A stretch of 64,000 bases of DNA from JALYNX01 sp963780755 (GCA_963780755.1 CAWACX010000001.1:868001-932000), one strand, 5' to 3'. Numbered from the stretch's first letter, positions 48,969 through 58,431 are shown. Notes: a model not told the origin generated them from the letters alone. A program made the numbers and translations.

Positions 48969-50311
48969 AGGCAAGACACCTCATGGCCAGCAACCGCGAC
49001 GTCCGACAGACCATCGTCCATCTCCTCAGCAACATGAGCGATGGGAAGGAGATCCGCTCCTATCTGCAGCGGTTCTCCGAAGTCGACCGCTCCAGGTTCG
49101 CGGTCATCAAGATCGGCGGCGCGGTCATGCGCGATCATCTCGACGAGACGGCCGCCGCGCTCGCCTTCCTCCATACCGTTGGGCTGACGCCGATCGTGAT
49201 CCATGGCGGTGGGCCACAACTCGACGAAACCCTCGACAAGCGCGGCCTGGCCACCGAACGGATCGACGGGTTGCGTGTCACCGGGCCCGAAGTGCTGGAC
49301 GCCGCCCGGGACACCTTCATCGAGCAGAACATCCTTCTCGTCGAAGCCGTCCGCGGGCAGGGCGTGGCGGCACACGGCCTCACCGAGGGCGCGTTCGAAG
49401 CGGACTACGTGGACCGTGACAGGTACGGGCTCGTGGGTGAGCCAACCGAAGTCCATCTCCCGCTCATCCGCTCCATCGTCGACTCGGACGCGATTCCAAT
49501 CCTGACCTGCCTCGGGGTGGCCCCCGGCGGGCAACTGGTCAACATGAATGCCGATGCGGCGACCCGGGCACTGGTACACGCCGTGCAGCCGATGAAGATC
49601 ATCTTCCTCGCCGACGTCGGAGGGTTGCTCGACTCCGACGGCAAGCTCATCGAGTCGATCAACCTCGCCTCCGACTACGAGCATCTCATGTCACAGGAGT
49701 GGGTCCATTCCGGGATGAGGCTCAAGCTGGAGGAGATCAAGCGCCTCCTCGACGACACCCCCCTTTCGACTTCGGTATCTATCACCACCCCGTCGGGTCT
49801 GGTCAAAGAGCTCTTCACCCACGGCGGATCGGGCACCATGGTCCGCCGCGGTGAGCTGATCGAGAAGCACGAAGACAAGGAGGCTCTCGACCGCAGCGAG
49901 GTGGAGAAACTCGTGGAGGAGGCCTTCGGCAGGCAACTGACCGCCAATTGGTGGGATCAGTTGTCCCTCGAATGTGCGTATGTGTCAGAGAGCTTCCGGG
50001 CCGGCGCCCTCATCGCCCAACTTGGCGACCTCGCCTATCTGGACAAGTTCGCCATCCTCGAGGACGCCCGGGGGGAGGGCCTGGCCCGAACAGTCTGGGC
50101 ACACGTGATCGCCGACTTCCCAACCCTCTATTGGAGATCTCGCACCGACAACGGTTTCAATGCCTTTTATGCAGAGGAAGCCGACGGGTCGGTGAAACGG
50201 GGGCCTTGGACCGTGTTCTGGAAAGGCGAGGCCGACTTCGGGCGGATCGCAGCTCGGGTGGACGCGATTGCGGCGATCCCCGCTTCGTTCGCTGGTTCTC
50301 CCGATGAGTGA
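48965..50311 (+). CDS. argAB: Fused N-acetylglutamate synthase/kinase
   Basis: A bifunctional protein of 448 residues. Residues 40-300 are an acetylglutamate kinase domain (FAVIKIGGAVMRDH, PIVIHGGGPQLDETL, VNMNADAATRAL, FLADVGGLLDSDGKLI). Residues 330-435 are a NAT-type acetyltransferase domain with DKFAILEDARGEGLARTVW, WRSRTDNGFNAFYAEEADG and WTVFWKG. This is the Xanthomonas-type NAGS/K. The start is TTG 48965, overlapping the previous stop (TTGA); ATG 48983 is an alternative. Confidence 0.9.
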   Translation: MKARHLMASNRDVRQTIVHLLSNMSDGKEIRSYLQRFSEVDRSRFAVIKIGGAVMRDHLDETAAALAFLHTVGLTPIVIHGGGPQLDETLDKRGLATERIDGLRVTGPEVLDAARDTFIEQNILLVEAVRGQGVAAHGLTEGAFEADYVDRDRYGLVGEPTEVHLPLIRSIVDSDAIPILTCLGVAPGGQLVNMNADAATRALVHAVQPMKIIFLADVGGLLDSDGKLIESINLASDYEHLMSQEWVHSGMRLKLEEIKRLLDDTPLSTSVSITTPSGLVKELFTHGGSGTMVRRGELIEKHEDKEALDRSEVEKLVEEAFGRQLTANWWDQLSLECAYVSESFRAGALIAQLGDLAYLDKFAILEDARGEGLARTVWAHVIADFPTLYWRSRTDNGFNAFYAEEADGSVKRGPWTVFWKGEADFGRIAARVDAIAAIPASFAGSPDE

Positions 50312-51242
50312 TACCCACCGGATCGGGATCGTCGGGGCACGTGGCCACACCGGCTCCCGACTGCTGCCGCTGATCCTCGGCCACCCCTCACTGGACCTGG
50401 TGTTCGCCGGCTCCCGCGAGCTCGCCGGGCAACCGGTCCCTGGTTCGGAAGACATGACTTTCGAGTCGATCGCCCCCGCTCACCTGTCTGGCTCGAGCCT
50501 CGATGCCGTCATCCTGGCGCTCCCTGACGGGGCCGGGGACGCCTACGTCGAGGCCGCGGGCGCCGACACCGTGATCGTCGACATTTCCGCGGACCATCGC
50601 TTCGACGACGACTGGGCATACGGGCTGCCCGAGCTGAATCGCCCGCAGCTGAAGGGGGCGACCCGGATCGCCAACCCCGGCTGCTACGCCACCGCGGCCC
50701 AGATCGCCCTCGCCCCGCTTCTGGACGTGATCTCCGGCGTTCCTGCCGTGTTCGGTGTCTCCGGCTACTCAGGAGCCGGAGCCACACCAAGCCCCCGCAA
50801 CGACGTCGACCGCTTGGCTGACAACCTGATGCCCTACAGCCTGGTGGGCCACAATCACGAGAGGGAGACGACACGTCATCTCGGGATCCCGGTCCGCTTC
50901 ATGCCCCACGTCCACCCGGCATTCAGCGGCCTACTGGCCACCGCCCACGTCCCGTTGGGGACCGCGATGAAGGCTGACGAGGTCAGGGCGAGGTTCGTGG
51001 GCCACTATTCCGAGGAGCCACTGGTCGAGGTCGACGAAGCGATCCCCGAGCTGAAAGACGGCACGGGGCGCATCGGGATCTTGGTCGGAGGCTTCGCCGT
51101 CAGTGAGGACGGTCGCAACGCAGTGGTGGTGGCGGCCGAGGACAACTTGCTAAAAGGCGCCGCGGTGCAGGCCATCCAGAACCTGAATCTCGCTCTCGGC
51201 CTACCCGAGCTCGAGGGGATCGGGGCACCAGCCGCGCATTGA
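50304..51242 (+). CDS. argC: N-acetyl-gamma-glutamyl-phosphate reductase
   Basis: Reduces acetylglutamyl phosphate with NADPH. The 312-residue protein has IGIVGARGHTGSRLLPLIL, the active Cys in ANPGCYATAAQIAL, and VSGYSGAGATPSPRNDVDRL. MPYSLVGHNHERE and RFMPHVHPAFSGLLATAHVP follow. It resembles the Xanthomonas ArgC rather than the usual actinobacterial one. It overlaps the previous gene by eight bases and is followed by a strong terminator. Confidence 0.92.
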   Translation: MSDTHRIGIVGARGHTGSRLLPLILGHPSLDLVFAGSRELAGQPVPGSEDMTFESIAPAHLSGSSLDAVILALPDGAGDAYVEAAGADTVIVDISADHRFDDDWAYGLPELNRPQLKGATRIANPGCYATAAQIALAPLLDVISGVPAVFGVSGYSGAGATPSPRNDVDRLADNLMPYSLVGHNHERETTRHLGIPVRFMPHVHPAFSGLLATAHVPLGTAMKADEVRARFVGHYSEEPLVEVDEAIPELKDGTGRIGILVGGFAVSEDGRNAVVVAAEDNLLKGAAVQAIQNLNLALGLPELEGIGAPAAH

Positions 51243-51294
51243 CGGAGACCCGAGATGCTTTGGGTAGCGGCGCCACCGGGCTACCTTGACCGAG

Positions 51295-51320
51295 CCGCCT
51301 GAGGGCGGTTTTGGTTTTTC
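51295..51320 (+). terminator. Rho-independent terminator of the arginine operon
   Basis: CCGCC (51295-51299), loop TGAG, GGCGG (51304-51308), followed by TTTTGGTTTTTC. Just upstream another hairpin, GGTAGC (51263-51268) and GCTACC (51280-51285), adds to the structure. Confidence 0.8.
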
Positions 51321-51335
51321 TTGGAGGCTTAGACA

Positions 51336-52541
51336 ATGCGGCGAGTCGCCCTGACTCTCATCCTGGCCCTGATCGTGTCCGCCTGTGGCCCGGAAGCAGA
51401 AGACACAACGGCCACCACCACAAGCACCACGAGCACCACTAGCACCAGCTCGACCACGACCACAACGATGGCGACCACCACCACGACGGTGCTCGACGAT
51501 CAACGGTGAGGGCGGCGCCGATCCTGAGCTCGCCGCCCTGATCCGGGCGCTGTACGACCTTCCCCAGTCAGGAGTGACCGTGGCGGCGCCACAGGCGGTC
51601 GTCGACGGATTCACTGCGGCCACCGCCCCGACCACGCCCCAGTCCGCGGCCGCCAGCGTCGGTGCCGTGGGCGATGCGGGCCGGGTGGCCGTGGTCACCG
51701 CCGGGGACGACATCACATTGGCCGTCGCTGATCCGACATGGCGGATCGTCGGTGGTTGGTGGCCTTCCCACCAACTGGCGCCGATCCTCGGTGAGTATCC
51801 GAAGACGATTGCCGTGGTCGGGTCCGACGCCAGGACCAAGAAGAACCGTGAAGAGACGAGGGCGGACTCGATCCATTTCATCACCCTGGCCGAGGATGGA
51901 GCCGAGCGCGATGGTCGGCCTTCCCCGGGATTCATGGGTCCCGATCGACGGCGGAAGCAAGGGAAAGGTGAACTCGTCCCTCTACTACGGCGGCCTGGAG
52001 GGGATGATGCGGACATTCACCGACCTGACCGGCGCCGAGTTCGATGGTTATCTCCTCACCGGGTTCCGTGGGCTTTCGGGACATGATCAACGTGCTCGGT
52101 GGCCTCGAGATCGACATTCCCCGCGCCCTGCAGCGACCGACAGCGCCAAGGCGGCACTCGAAGCGGGCCTGCAGGTGTTGGGCTCAGGCGATGCCCTGGC
52201 CTTCAGCCGGGTGCGCAAGGCACTCCCCGACGGTGACTTCGGTCGTCAGCTCAACGGAGGCCTGGCCCTGATGGCGGCGGCGAACATGGTGCAGGCGATG
52301 GGGCCGTCGGCCATCCCCGATCTCATCGAGCGAAGCTGGGACATGTACTCCACCGACCTGACGCCCGAAGAACTGCTCACCCTGGCCGCGGCGATCATCC
52401 GAGTCGACCTGGCCAAGACCACCAACGTCGTCGCCGCGGGCTCGGCGGGAAGTGCAGGTCGAGCCAGTGTGGTGTACCTTACAGGACGCCGCCTACGCGA
52501 CCTTCGAGGACATGCAGGATGGGCACCTCGGAGCGGGCTGA
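51336..52541 (+). CDS. LytR-CpsA-Psr (LCP) family lipoprotein, multiply frameshifted
   Basis: LCP proteins attach glycopolymers to peptidoglycan. The signal peptide ends in a lipobox (ALIVSAC) and a Thr/Ser linker follows. The LCP core is readable only by combining frames: AVVGSDARTKKNREETRADS, AMVGLPRDSWVPIDG, GKVNSSLYYGGLEGM, FRDMINVLGGLEIDIP and GDALAFSRVRKALPDGDFGR. At least five frame breaks occur (near 51500, 51910, 52070, 52130 and 52480). Four need one base removed; the one near 52130 has the opposite phase. The protein would be about 400 residues. A TTGGAGG site precedes ATG 51336. Confidence 0.72.
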
Positions 52542-52576
52542 GCCGGCGCCACATTGACTTGGCGGCACATGGGGCA

Positions 52577-52740
52577 TAACTTCCACCCGTGTCCTCGATG
52601 ACGACGTGCGCGTGTATCTGTGAGTGCTCTCGGGTGGTCAGCCCGGGTGCCGGCGCACTCCGTCGTCCCCGCTCCTAGCGTCGCCACCACCCGAGAGGAC
52701 CATCGAGCGCGGCGCCGCCAACCACCTTCTGAGACAGGAG
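52577..52740 (+). promoter_or_regulatory. Putative cysteine-responsive attenuator of the sulfurtransferase gene
   Basis: A TAACTT box (52577-52582) lies six bases before the GTG of a cysteine-rich leader ORF (52589-52678). A perfect 12-base inverted repeat follows: CTCTCGGGTGGT (52627-52638) and ACCACCCGAGAG (52686-52697). The left arm begins inside the last Cys codon, so a ribosome stalled on Cys codons would cover it. A second hairpin, CTTCTG (52726-52731) with CAGGAG (52735-52740), hides the Shine-Dalgarno site of the sulfurtransferase gene. The mechanism is inferred. Confidence 0.65.
52589..52678 (+). CDS. Leaderless cysteine-rich leader peptide
   Basis: A 29-codon ORF from GTG 52589 to TAG 52676-52678. 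The peptide begins VSSMTTCACICECSRVV, with four Cys codons in seven at residues 7-13. It is too small for standard gene finding. It is followed by the attenuator stems and then by the sulfurtransferase gene. Leaderless cysteine-rich small ORFs that attenuate downstream sulfur genes are known in mycobacteria. Confidence 0.65.
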   Translation: MSSMTTCACICECSRVVSPGAGALRRPRS

Positions 52741-52749
52741 CAATCCGAC

Positions 52750-53580
52750 ATGACCTACGCAAACCCCAGTGCACTCGTTTCCACCGACTGGCTGAACGGC
52801 CATCTCGATGACCCGTCGATACGGATCATCGAGGTCGACGAGGACACTTCCCTCTACGAGACGGACCACATCCCGGGCGCCATCGCCTGGAGCTGGTCCG
52901 ACGACCTCCATCATCCCGTCCGACGCGACTATCTCGACCAGGACGGGTTCAGCGGGCTGCTCTCGGCGGCCGGCGTCGGGCCCGAAAGCACGGTCGTTCT
53001 CTACGGCGGCAACAACAACTGGTTCGCTGCCTACGCCTATTGGCTGCTCAAGTACCGGGGCTTCGACAACGTGAAGCTCCTCGATGGCGGCCGAAAGAAG
53101 TGGCAACTGGAGTCCCTTCCCCTGGTGAGCGAGCAGCCCTCGATCACACCGACCGACTACGCGATCGCGGGCCAGGAGAGACCCGAGATTCGCGCGTATC
53201 GCGACGACGTGATCGGCAGGCAAGAGACGGCGACCCTGATCGACGTGCGGTCACCCGAGGAGTTCAGCGGCCAGAAATTGGCACCCGACCACCTGCCGCA
53301 AGAGCAGCCGTACGTTCCCGGACACGTCCCCGGGGCTCTGAACATCCCGTGGGGGAAGGCCGCCAACGAAGACGGGACCTTCAAGTCCCTCGATGAGTTG
53401 ACGGAGCTGTACGGGGGAGTCAACGGCGGTGAGGTGATCACCTACTGCCGGATAGGTGAGCGGTCCTCACACACCTGGTTCGTCCTCACCGAATTGCTCG
53501 GCCACAAGGATGCCAAGAACTACGACGGCTCCTGGACCGAGTACGGCTCGCTGGTGAACGTCCCGGTGGAGTTGGGCTGA
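52750..53580 (+). CDS. sseA: Thiosulfate/3-mercaptopyruvate sulfurtransferase
   Basis: A tandem rhodanese of 276 residues. The first domain (WSWSDDLHHPVRRDYLDQDG, VVLYGGNNNWFAAYAYWLLK) lacks a catalytic Cys. The second carries it in ITYCRIGERSSHTWFVL, with TLIDVRSPEEFSGQ before it. The enzyme moves sulfane sulfur from thiosulfate or mercaptopyruvate. ATG 52750 has an ACAGGAG site nine bases upstream. Confidence 0.92.
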   Translation: MTYANPSALVSTDWLNGHLDDPSIRIIEVDEDTSLYETDHIPGAIAWSWSDDLHHPVRRDYLDQDGFSGLLSAAGVGPESTVVLYGGNNNWFAAYAYWLLKYRGFDNVKLLDGGRKKWQLESLPLVSEQPSITPTDYAIAGQERPEIRAYRDDVIGRQETATLIDVRSPEEFSGQKLAPDHLPQEQPYVPGHVPGALNIPWGKAANEDGTFKSLDELTELYGGVNGGEVITYCRIGERSSHTWFVLTELLGHKDAKNYDGSWTEYGSLVNVPVELG

Positions 53581-53593
53581 TCGATCGCGGGCC

Positions 53594-54585
53594 TCAGGTG
53601 AGCGGGAACGGGGACTGAGCCCACCAGGGAAGTGGCGACGTCTCGATGTGGGTCACCCACTTGACCCACCAGAACCCTCGGCGGGCGGGCGCCACGATCC
53701 GGGCCGGAAACCCATGGCCGGCGCTGAGCGGCTCTCCGCCGAGCCTGGTGACCAGCCACGTGGTGTCGAGGTCGGCGATCGGGAACCTTCGGGCATACCC
53801 GGTCGCCGACCAGGCGACGAAGCTGCGCTGACCCTCGGGTTGGACCAGGTGGTCGAGCCTGACTCCGGCCCACTCTTGCTCCGAGTACCAACCGCCGGTG
53901 CAATCGAGGACCGCGGGAAAGGTGTCCTGCGGGAGTAGCTCGAGCTCGGCAAGGGTCAGGGTGCGACCGCCGACTTCGACCGACCAGGCATCGTCATCGA
54001 TCTTCGGCACCGGATCGTCGAACCACGAGTCACCGGAAGGCCGGCCGGGTCATGGGAGCCGCGTTCATGCATCCCGGTGAATCGACGATCACTGCCCGGA
54101 GTGCCGAGCGCCTGAAGCGTTCCCTCCCAGGCGAGCCACAACCCTGCTGCCGCGGCCGAGAGTGCCGAGGCGCGCAGGAAGGCCCTGCGATCGACATCGA
54201 AATGACGCGGTTTGACCGGGTGCCGCCGGAAATGGTCCACCGCAAGGGCCAGTGCCAGCACTGCCGCGCCGACGTGGATCTGCATCACGGTGAGCGGGCC
54301 GATTCGTGAGATGTCGCCATAGGAATGGATCAGCCCGGAGACCAGAGCGATCACGACCATGGCCAGCAGCGCCAGCGAGAACGCCCGGCCCGGGCGCTTC
54401 TTCTTGAGCCCGCGGCGGACGACGGTTGACTTCCAGGGGGCAAGAAGGAGGATCCCGAGCGCGAATGCCCCGTGAATGATGGCCGTGTCTAGGGCCCAGT
54501 CGAGGCCGATCGCCTGGCTGGCGAGGCCGGTCAGGATCGCCGAAACCAGGAGCACTGCCAGCGCCAGGTTGGTTCTTCTTCCCAT
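53594..54585 (-). CDS. Membrane-anchored molybdopterin oxidoreductase (sulfite-oxidase type), frameshifted
   Basis: The repaired protein of about 330 residues has two parts. The N-terminal half has four helices (LALAVLLVSAILTGLAS, TAIIHGAFALGILLLAP, LLAMVVIALVSGLIHS, QIHVGAAVLALALAVDH) with His residues placed as in b-type cytochromes. A twin-arginine motif DRRAFLRASAL follows. The C-terminal half is a sulfite-oxidase-like molybdopterin domain: FPAVLDCTGGWYSEQEWAGV, WSATGYARRFP and GFPARIVAPARRGFWWVKWV. One missing base near 54020 separates them. The Cys in LDCTGGW is the molybdenum ligand. It is divergent from a TetR gene. Confidence 0.78.
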
Positions 54586-54600
54586 GCTCCTTCGCCGATT

Positions 54601-54628
54601 GATAACAACTGTTATACTGCGCGTTATC
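54601..54628. promoter_or_regulatory. Palindromic operator between oxidoreductase and TetR gene
   Basis: ATAACA-AC-TGTTAT (54602-54615) is a perfect palindrome inside a larger GATAAC (54601-54606) and GTTATC (54623-54628) pair. It overlaps the -10-like TATACT (54613-54618) for the TetR gene and the minus-strand promoter region of the oxidoreductase. It is the expected operator for the adjacent TetR regulator. Confidence 0.6.
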
Positions 54629-54632
54629 GGAG

Positions 54633-55275
54633 ATGACAACCCCCACCAAGGACCCGGTTCGCGGCGAGCTCGTCGATGCGGCGATTCGACTGCTCGCCAC
54701 TGACGGCGCGGAGGCAATGGTCTTGCGTCGGGTCGCCTCGGCTGCACATGTCTCCACCATGTGCGTCTACTCCCGATTCGGTGACAAGCACGGATGATGA
54801 ACGCCGTGTACCTCGGTGGCTTCGAGAGTCTGAGCCGCCTGATGTCCGAGGCGAGCGATGATCCCGATCCCTGCGGCGCCTGATCGATCTCGGAATGTCC
54901 TACCGTCGTTTCGCAATGGCCAACCCCGCCCTCTACACACTGATGTTCGAGCGGATGGTTGGCTTCGACCCGGCACCCGAACTGCGGTCCGAGACGGTGC
55001 AACAGTCTTTCGCTTCCTTCGAAGCAGCGATGACCGAGGCCATCGAAGAGGGCTCCATTGCCATGGAGAGCCCGGTCATGGCGGCCTACACATTTTGGAC
55101 CGTGGCCCACGGCGCAGTGAGCATGGGATCACCTGTGCCGCGCCCGGACCTCTGCAGGACCTGCTGGCCGATACCGGTGAGGAGGTCTACAGGGGCCTGC
55201 TTCAAACGACCTTGCGCGGCATGTCCACGACCTCGAACGGCTCTGGGGGCGGTGTGGCGGATACTCCACGAATGA
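54633..55275 (+). CDS. TetR-family transcriptional regulator, multiply frameshifted
   Basis: The N-terminal DNA-binding domain is readable from ATG 54633: LVDAAIRLLATDGAEAMVLR, then VASAAHVSTMCVYSRFGDK. A frame break at about 54795 (missing base) leads to MNAVYLGGFESLSRLMSEAS. A second near 54865 leads to LRRLIDLGMSYRRFAMANPA and YTLMFERMVGFDPAPELR. The end is unclear: one phase stops at 55275, while another runs without stop into the next gene. It probably represses the divergent oxidoreductase through the palindrome at 54601. Sequencing error or decay cannot be told apart here. Confidence 0.6.
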
Positions 55276-56577
55276 CCTTCACGGCGGTCGGGTTGATCGA
55301 GACCAAACGCGACCGGGGCACTTTGAGCCCCGAAGCAATCGATTGGCTGATCCGCTCCTACACCGAGGGAACGGTGACCGACTACCAGATGGCGGCCATG
55401 GCGATGGCTGTGTTCCTCAACGGGCTCGACGCGGCCGAACTGGCGGCATGGACCACGGCGATGTTGCACTCGGGCGACGTCCTCGACTGCTCCGGCATCC
55501 CCGCAGCCAAGGTGGACAAGCACTCGACCGGAGGGGTCGGCGACAAGATCTCCATCCCCCTCGCTCCCCTGGTGGCGGCCTGCGGGGTCGCGGTGCCGAT
55601 GATGTCGGGGCGGGGCCTGGGACACACCGGCGGAACCCTCGACAAGCTGGAGTCGATCCCGGTTTCACCACTGGCCTCGACCCCGAGCGCTTCCGTCAAG
55701 TGCTCACCGAGCACGGGCTGGTCCTGGCCGGCCAGTCCGAGACCCTGGTCCCGGCCGACCGAAAGCTCTACGCGCTTCGTGACGCCACCGCCACGGTTCC
55801 CTCGATCCCCCTCATCTCCTCCTCGATCATGTCGAAGAAGCTGGCCGAAGGGCTCGACGGCCTGCTTCTCGACGTCAAGACCGGGTCGGGTGCCTTCATG
55901 CAGGACCTCGACCAGGCCAGGGAGCTTGCCCGGACCATGGTCGGCATCGGTGACCGACATGGCGTGAAAACCGTGGCCCTGATCACCCGCATGGACCAAC
56001 CACTGGGTCGGGAAGTGGGAAACGCCAACGAGATGCGGGAGTCGATCGACGTGCTCCGGGGTGAGGGCCCTCAGGACGTCGTCGAGCTGACACTCGCCTT
56101 CGGGGAGGTGATGCTCGAGTTGGGGGGGATCGAAGGCGGCCGGTCGAGGCTGAAAGATGCGATCGCCAGTGGGGCCGCGCTAAAGAAACTGGCAGACGTG
56201 GTGGAGGCCCAAGGCGGCGACCCGGCGGTGATCCACGAACCTTCCTTGCTGCCTGCCGCGCCGCACGTCGATGTCATCGAGGCCGACAGTGACGGCTTCG
56301 TGACCCGATGCGATGCGCTGACCGTGGGCACGGTCGCCACCCGGCTCGGTGCCGGACCGGGAGCGCAAGGAGGACGAGGTCGACCGGGTGTTGGGATCAC
56401 TGTCGAGGCGAAGGTCGGGGATCGGTGACCCGGGGCCGCCGCTGGCCACGATTCGCCACTCGGACCCGGCCCGATACTGGGCACACGCGGTTCGTTGCTC
56501 GGCGCCTGGAGATCGGTCCCGAGCCGCCGGCCGTCGAGACTCTCATCGTGGAAAGGATCGAATCGGGGGTGATCTGA
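55272..56577 (+). CDS. deoA: Pyrimidine-nucleoside (thymidine) phosphorylase, multiply frameshifted
   Basis: Splits thymidine or uridine with phosphate. The first part from ATG 55272 has IETKRDRGTLSPEAIDWLIR, then KVDKHSTGGVGDKISIPLAP and MMSGRGLGHTGGTLDKLESI. After a missing G near 55664 the next frame has FTTGLDPERFRQVLTEHG, then SSSIMSKKLAEGLDGLLLDV and KTGSGAFM. Several further breaks between 56350 and 56500 shuffle the C-terminal domain (RERKEDEVDR, GVGITVEAKVGDR, PLATIRHSDPARYW) before the stop at 56577. Repaired length is about 435 residues, normal for the family. Confidence 0.82.
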
Positions 56578-56640
56578 CCCCGAATCCGATGTCCGCCGGC
56601 ACCGTTAGCATCGCCCCTCACCACTATCTCAAGGAGAGCG

Positions 56641-57393
56641 ATGAAGGTCGTCGTCTGCGTGAAGCAGATCCCCGACCCGCCACCCCATACCGCCTCGAGG
56701 CAGGCACCAACTGGCTGATCCGTCCCGAGGACCAGATCCTCGACGACACCGACCGGTATGGCGTGGAGATGGGCTTGCAGATGGCCTCGGCCGGCGAGGG
56801 GACGGTCACCCTGGTCAGCATGGGGCCGGCAGGTAACGGGCAGGGGATCCGCCAGGCGCTGGCAATGGGCGCCGACGACGCGATCTTGATCGAAGACGAC
56901 TCTCTTCGGGGCTCCGACGCCCTCACCACCGCCCGGGCGCTGGCCGCCGCCATCGACGGCAGGATTCGACCTGGTCATCGCAGGCACCGAGTCCACCGAC
57001 GGCTACTCCGGGGTACTGCCCCAGATGCTTGCCGAGATGCTCGATGTCCCTGCCCTGACCTATGCCAACACGTCGAGGTATCCGAAGGCAAGGTGACGAT
57101 CCATCGTCAGACGGCGGCAGGGTATGACGTGGTCGAAGCCTCCCTCCCCGCCGTGGTCGCGGTCACCGCCGGCGTGGTCGAGCCCCGCTACCCCACCTTC
57201 AAAGGGATCATGGACGCCAAGAAGAAGACGGTCGAGAACGTCTCTGCAGACCTAGTCGATCGAAACCGGGCCTGGGCAGAGCGTCGCCTCGATCACTGAT
57301 GCCCCGGAGCGGACCGGCGGGAAGAAGATCGAAGACGACGGCGAGGCCCACAACGCCATCGTGGCCCTGCTCGAGCAGCGGAAGGTGATCTGA
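56641..57393 (+). CDS. etfB: Electron transfer flavoprotein beta subunit, frameshifted
   Basis: Carries electrons from acyl-CoA and other dehydrogenases. ATG 56641 has an AAGGAG site. MKVVVCVKQIPDP is followed by a missing base (near 56687), then LEAGTNWLIRPEDQILDDTD and GNGQGIRQALAMGADDAILI. Two more breaks (near 56962 and 57072) restore DLVIAGTESTDGYSGVLPQM and VEVSEGKVTIHRQTAAGYDV. A last break near 57270 gives APERTGGKKIEDDGEAHNA and the stop at 57393. It lies one base before etfA. Confidence 0.85.
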
Positions 57394-57394
57394 A

Positions 57395-58345
57395 ATGGCT
57401 CGCATATGGGTTTTCGTCGAGGAGACGGCGGCAAGCCCTCGACCATCGGCCTCGAGTTGCTGGCCGCCGGGCGCGGCCTCGGCGAGGTCACGGCGGTGTA
57501 CCTAGGCGCCGGCTCCGACTCGGTGTTCGCCACCCTCGGCAGTCACGGTGCGTCTGCTGTCCTCCATGCCGAAGCAGGTGATCGGCTGCCTTCGGGCCCG
57601 CTGGCAGCCGCTCTAGCCGGCCGGGTCGCAGTCCGATTCGCCGGAACTGATCCTGTTCGGCCAGGCATACACCGACCGTGACGTGGCAGGGCGCCTCGCC
57701 GGCCGTCTCGGAGTCGGCGTGCTCTCCAACGCTGTTGCGGTGCGGCTGGCCGATGGCGGAGTGGAGACCGACCACGAGATCCTCGGTGGGACTCAGATCG
57801 CGACCGCGGCCATGACCAAGGGCCCATTCATCGTGTCTGATACGGCCCAAGTCCTACCCGGCGGAGGAGTCCGGTGGGCCAACCCCGGCCGTCGAGGTGC
57901 TCGACCTCCCCGAAGTCGGACGGTCGGAGGCCACAGCATGGTCGAGTCCCACGTCGAGGAGCGGGAAGGCCCGCAACTGGGGGAGGCTGCGGTGGTGGTG
58001 TCTGGGGGCCGAGGGCTTGGCTCTGCTGAGGCCTACGAGCTGGTGGAGAAGTTGGGCAAGAAACTGGGGGCGGCGACCGGGGCCACCCGGGCCATCGTCG
58101 ACGCGGGGTGGGTCCCCTACGCGAAGCAGGTCGGGCAGACCGGTAAGACCGTCAAGCCAGACGTCTATATCGCCTGTGGGATCTCGGGGGCCATGCAGCA
58201 CCTGGTGGGGATGAAGGACTCGAAGACGATCATCGCTATCAACAAGGACCCCGATGCCCCGATCTTCTCCATCGCCGATCTCGGCGTGGTCGGAGACGTG
58301 CACAAGGTCGTGCCCAAGCTGTTGGAGGCCCTGGAAGGGCGGTAG
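57395..58345 (+). CDS. etfA: Electron transfer flavoprotein alpha subunit, frameshifted
   Basis: Binds FAD and docks with etfB. ATG 57395 reads MARIWVFVEET, then a break leads to GGKPSTIGLELLAAGRGLGE and VYLGAGSDSV. Breaks near 57640 and 57840-57940 are needed to join AYTDRDVAGRLAGRLGVGVL, RPKSYPAEESGGPTPAVEV and VEEREGPQLGEAAVVVSGGR. The FAD domain is intact: YIACGISGAMQHLVGMKDSK and AINKDPDAPIFSIADLGVVG. Repaired length is about 316 residues. Confidence 0.85.
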
Positions 58346-58431
58346 CCCGACCTACAGGCCAGCTCCGAAGGCGGGCGGATCAGCCGACCCCAACCGTCCG
58401 AGCACGGTGCCAGCCGGGATAGGGTCGGCAA

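Noticed and set aside
51403..51505. ACC-rich tandem repeats as a possible CRISPR or satellite.
   Set aside because: They encode Thr/Ser-rich linkers of lipoproteins (also at 21440-21490); no spacer-repeat periodicity.
52589..52740. SAM or other riboswitch upstream of the sulfurtransferase gene.
   Set aside because: I could not match a known SAM riboswitch core. The Cys-codon ORF with inverted repeats explains the stems better.
54858..55967. TetR C-terminus apparently fused to thymidine phosphorylase.
   Set aside because: The join is a chance open frame across an error-rich zone; thymidine phosphorylase has its own ATG at 55272 aligned with the family start.
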